NCBI GenBank assembly: GCA_903231505.1
Contig: CAFBRK010000308.1
Location: 1 to 36,446, forward strand
DNA: 36,446 nucleotides
From: Olavius algarvensis associated proteobacterium Delta 3
GTDB lineage: Bacteria; Desulfobacterota; Desulfobacteria; Desulfobacterales; CAFBRK01
Direction: 5' to 3'
In this document: piece after piece, positions 33,159-36,446 of the stretch
Layout of the letters: every line of letters begins with the position of its first letter
How positions within the stretch are numbered: position 1 is the first letter of the stretch
Notes under the pieces: model-generated
What the model was told of the DNA's origin: nothing
Seen by the model: the letters and a program-made list of their open reading frames with translations, nothing else
Database searches by the model: none
Position numbers and translations under genes: made by a program

Positions 33159-36100
33159 GTATTTCCGTGCTTTTGGTCGATGACCATCCGATGTTCCGGA
33201 AGGGGCTCCGAGTGCTCATAGAAGAGGAACCCGATATGAGCGTGGTTGGAGAGGCGGGCGACGGAAAAGAAGCGATAGAAGAAGTCCGCAAGCTCTCTCC
33301 CAATGTGGTTGTCATGGACATCACCATGCCGAGCTTAAACGGGATTGAAGCAACACGACAGATTCGGAGTAATTCGCCGGACACAAAGGTTGTTGCCCTG
33401 TCGATTCACGACAGCACTCGGTTTATTAAGGAGATGCTGACGGCCGGAGCGAAAGGGTACCTTCTCAAAGACTGTGTCCCGGAGGAACTGGTAGACGGCA
33501 TACGAAAGATAGTGCGCAATGAGACGTATTTGAGCAGTACCATTACGAAGGTTGTTGTGTCGGAGTTGTTAGAGGATAGTATCGATGAGCATGCAATTGA
33601 ATTGCCGGATGAACGGACCACAGATTACTCGGATATCACGCTATTCACCAAAATCGGTAGACCCGCACCGTACAGGGATCACGTCCATCGGCAGCATTTA
33701 CTGGACAGGCTCGATCAGGGCTTGCCGTGTGGTTTGATCCTGGTCGTGGCGCCGGCCGGTTACGGCAAGACCACGTTGGTGAACTGCTGGCTGGAGGCGG
33801 CCAACCGGCCCAGCGCCTGGGTGTCACTCGATAAAAGTGACAACGACCTGCGACTGTTTTTGAATTACCTCATAGACGCTGTTCAGACCATTTCCCCCGA
33901 TGCCTGCCTGAAAACCCGAGCTATGATCAATGCCGTAATGCTTCCGCCGGTGTCGACACTGGCCATGAATCTCGCCAACGAGCTCGATCAGATGGAGCAA
34001 TCATTTATCCTGGTGCTTGATGATTTTCATCGCATCAATGACGACTCCGTGCTTGATCTGTTCATCCAACTGATTCGCCGCCCGTCCAGAACCATGCACC
34101 TGGTGCTGATCGGCCGACGGGATCCTCCCTTGCCCATTTCCAATCTTCGCGCTCGAAAGTTTTTAGCGGAGATTCGAACCCAGGACCTGCGATTCAGCAA
34201 AATGGAAGCAGCGACGCTTTTGACGATAGAGCTGGGAACCAAGATCGAATCGGATACAGCCGCCGCATTACACCAGAAAACAGAAGGTTGGGTGACCGGA
34301 TTGCACCTGGCAGCACTTTCCCTGCGCCATCGGGGGGGGATTGACCCCAAGGTGCTTGAGTCGCAGGCAAGTGCCCAATATGTGATGGAATATCTGTTCA
34401 ATGAAGTCTTTTCCCAGCAACCGCCGGAAATAACGCAATATCTTCTGGGTACCGCCATCCTGGATCGTTTCAACGGGTCACTTTGTGAGGCAGTGTCCTC
34501 CCCGGGTGAGGACTCGCCGGCAGGCGCCATCGGAGGGTGGAATTTTATTGCCTGGCTGAAAAAGGAAAACATGTTCGTGATTCCTTTAGATGCTGAACAC
34601 AAATGGTATCGCTTCCACCATCTATTTAAAACGCTTTTACACAATCAGTTGAATCGTCGCCTCGGCACTGAGGACATCAACTTATTCCACGCCAGGGCCA
34701 GTGCCTGGTTTGCCGAAAACGGCATGATCGAAGAAGCTCTCAAACACGCCCTGGAGGGGGGAAATATAAAAGCGGCGGCGCAACTTACAGCCATACATGG
34801 CTTCGAGCTGCTGGATCATGAGCAGTGGCCACGTCTGGAACGATGGCTGAAAGGGCTTTCTACTGATACGGTCAACCAGGATGCCGGACTGCTGGTGCTG
34901 ATGTCCTGGCTGCACATGATTTACGATAGGCCTTCAGATATGGTCTCTTGCCTGGACAAGGCCGAGGCGTTGGCCTCCACTCAGACCATCGAAGACTCTC
35001 TGCAAGGTCACCTGGACGTCTTACGCGGCTTCCAGCGGTATCTGGAAGTTGATGGTGAGCGGGCCCTTGCCAGAGCACGGCGGGCAGGCGAGAAGATCCC
35101 TAAAAGCCATCGATGGGCACGAATATATTACTATATGGTACGGGCCCTGGTTCACCAGATGCTCGGTGACCGCGCAAAGGCCCTGTTAACCCTTGAGCTT
35201 GCCATGCTGGATCAGGATCTTCGAGTCGGCACCGCCAGTGGATTCTTCCAGGCACATCCCTGTTTCATATACTGGATTGATGCCGATTTGACGAACATGA
35301 TTCGGACGGCCGCTCAATTGTTGACACTGGGAACGGAGAGTCGTGAATCTTGTTTACACGTGCACGCTCGCTACTTTCTGGGCATTGCCAATTATCAACG
35401 AAATGAGTTGCGCGTCGCTGAGGAACATCTGGTCGAGGTGGTAAAGCACCCCCACTCCCGACATGCGTTGAACTTTGCGCATGGCGCCTTCGCCCTTGCG
35501 CTCATCCATCAGGCCCGAGGCCGGGAGGATGACGCCAATCGTGTCGGCAAGGCGGTGGCATCCTATGCGCTCGATGCGGGCAACTCAGATCTATTTAAAG
35601 TCGCACGAGCGTTCGAGACGGAGCTGGCCGTCCGGCAGGGGCGCCTTGATGAAGCTTCTCAATGGGTAGAAAAGTATCAGGCCCGCCCGTTCCTGCCGAC
35701 ATATCGCTTTTACATGCCCCAGTTAACGGCAGTCAAAGTATGGCTGGCTCTGGATACACCGGATCACCGTCGCCATGCCGAAGACCTGCTCAACCAGTTG
35801 CACGACTTCCTCGCTTCGATCCACAGCGTCCGTTTTCAAATCGACACCCTCGCCCTTAAAGCGCTGCTTTTCGATTCCCGGAAAGAAACGACTGTTGCGG
35901 ATAAAGCGTTGGCCGAGTCCCTGACCCTCGCCGAACCGGGAGGTTTTATCCGCCCTTTCATTGACCTGGGGCCCAGGATGGCCGATCTGCTGAAAAGACT
36001 GCGCCGGCAGAACGTCGCCGCTGACTACATCAAGAGGATTTTGGCTGCCTTCGAGGAGGAAGGTGAATCCATCGTAGTACCGGAAGCCGCCGATCATGCG

Positions 36101-36346
36101 CCTGCGTCCCCAGAGCAACCGGCTCCCGGCTCCCCTGCCACCCAGGCACTGATGGAACCGTTGACCAATCGCGAACTCGATGTTCTGGAGCTGCTGGAAC
36201 AGCGCCTGACCAACAAAGAAATAGCAGCCGAATTGTTCATTTCACCAAAAACCGTCAAGGGGCACCTGCAAAATCTCTACGGGAAACTCAACGTCAGAAA
36301 GCGCCGTGACGCGGTGGAGAAGGCGAAGCAAATTGGGATACTTTAA
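33155..36346 (+). CDS. Response regulator: receiver, MalT-like STAND ATPase, repeats, LuxR HTH
   Basis: The 1063-residue protein starts with a NarL-type receiver (about 1-125; D9, D10, phospho-acceptor D55, S83, K105). A linker (about 130-165) leads to a MalT/LuxR-type STAND NTPase with Walker A APAGYGKTT at 199-207, Walker B FILVLDDFH at 284-292 and the family motif GRRDPPLPISNLRARKFL just after. Helical TPR-like repeats fill about 550-960. A LuxR HTH ends it (about 1003-1063; LTNRELDVLELL, TNKEIAAELFISPKTVKGHL). Ordinary NarL proteins are about 210 residues and ordinary MalT proteins about 900 without a receiver, so this joins both. It is coupled to the kinase by ATGA overlap, with AAGGAA as ribosome site. 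The target genes are not visible. Confidence 0.93.
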   Translation: MSISVLLVDDHPMFRKGLRVLIEEEPDMSVVGEAGDGKEAIEEVRKLSPNVVVMDITMPSLNGIEATRQIRSNSPDTKVVALSIHDSTRFIKEMLTAGAKGYLLKDCVPEELVDGIRKIVRNETYLSSTITKVVVSELLEDSIDEHAIELPDERTTDYSDITLFTKIGRPAPYRDHVHRQHLLDRLDQGLPCGLILVVAPAGYGKTTLVNCWLEAANRPSAWVSLDKSDNDLRLFLNYLIDAVQTISPDACLKTRAMINAVMLPPVSTLAMNLANELDQMEQSFILVLDDFHRINDDSVLDLFIQLIRRPSRTMHLVLIGRRDPPLPISNLRARKFLAEIRTQDLRFSKMEAATLLTIELGTKIESDTAAALHQKTEGWVTGLHLAALSLRHRGGIDPKVLESQASAQYVMEYLFNEVFSQQPPEITQYLLGTAILDRFNGSLCEAVSSPGEDSPAGAIGGWNFIAWLKKENMFVIPLDAEHKWYRFHHLFKTLLHNQLNRRLGTEDINLFHARASAWFAENGMIEEALKHALEGGNIKAAAQLTAIHGFELLDHEQWPRLERWLKGLSTDTVNQDAGLLVLMSWLHMIYDRPSDMVSCLDKAEALASTQTIEDSLQGHLDVLRGFQRYLEVDGERALARARRAGEKIPKSHRWARIYYYMVRALVHQMLGDRAKALLTLELAMLDQDLRVGTASGFFQAHPCFIYWIDADLTNMIRTAAQLLTLGTESRESCLHVHARYFLGIANYQRNELRVAEEHLVEVVKHPHSRHALNFAHGAFALALIHQARGREDDANRVGKAVASYALDAGNSDLFKVARAFETELAVRQGRLDEASQWVEKYQARPFLPTYRFYMPQLTAVKVWLALDTPDHRRHAEDLLNQLHDFLASIHSVRFQIDTLALKALLFDSRKETTVADKALAESLTLAEPGGFIRPFIDLGPRMADLLKRLRRQNVAADYIKRILAAFEEEGESIVVPEAADHAPASPEQPAPGSPATQALMEPLTNRELDVLELLEQRLTNKEIAAELFISPKTVKGHLQNLYGKLNVRKRRDAVEKAKQIGIL

Positions 36347-36446
36347 TCTATAGCGATTGTCAGAATTCCGTTCCGATTCATTTTACGATCAACGTATCAC
36401 CGCAAAGTTAATCCGTTGAAAGTCAAGAAAGAATTTTGGGTTAGGT

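Overview
The window looks like chromosomal DNA of an anaerobic, sulfate-reducer-like deltaproteobacterium (Desulfobacterota, perhaps Desulfobacterales). This is inferred from moderately high GC, an IspH-UbiA fusion, abundant PAS/GAF signalling proteins, and long intergenic mosaics of short degenerate repeats. No 16S gene is present to confirm it. Three genes (ispH-ubiA, trmJ and a sensor kinase) are each broken by one missing base in or next to a homopolymer and are restored by adding one base. I read these as probable sequence errors and annotate each as one gene.

Layout. Positions 1-740 have no convincing gene but hold a nested inverted-repeat element (9-106), a bidirectional terminator (285-314) and two operator-like dyads (631-668). 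From 741 to 2496 come a membrane protein with four MshEN-like half-repeats, an Smr-domain protein and plsY. The minus-strand cluster parA-parB-NYN nuclease-ispH/ubiA occupies 2708-6786. A secreted BepA-like M48 protease with TPRs (6928-8349) converges on a second-type EF-G gene, which is preceded by a GerMN-domain membrane protein (8365-10946). Then follow ndk, trmJ, a fumarylacetoacetate hydrolase family gene and a secreted Trypco2-like protein (to 14223). Next are lepA, a PleD-like diguanylate cyclase, a rhomboid fused to a DnaJ-C-like tail, nadC and valS (to 22745), then an acidic repeat protein and rsmE (to 25276).

The last third is signalling. A large membrane hybrid kinase with a V4R-like sensor (26068-29315) is divergent from a tRNA-Phe gene (29536-29611). 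After about 0.7 kb of non-coding, partly AT-rich and repeat-derived sequence comes a tight two-gene operon (30351-36346). Its kinase has two periplasmic solute-binding domains, a PAS domain and a HisKA_3-type core. Its partner is an unusual response regulator of order receiver - MalT-like STAND ATPase - helical repeats - LuxR HTH. This operon is the most system-like novelty in the window: an extracytoplasmic ligand signal and a cytoplasmic NTPase switch appear to converge on one transcription factor.

Repeats. Two families stand out. Arrays based on AATGCCTAAA, arranged as inverted arms, lie at 2525-2656 and 19003-19115. A mosaic of small modules lies at 14224-14842 and, in the opposite orientation, at 25277-26067, with a shorter patch at 30129-30310. 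Three of these five sites are junctions between convergent genes, which suggests a role in, or tolerance at, transcript ends.
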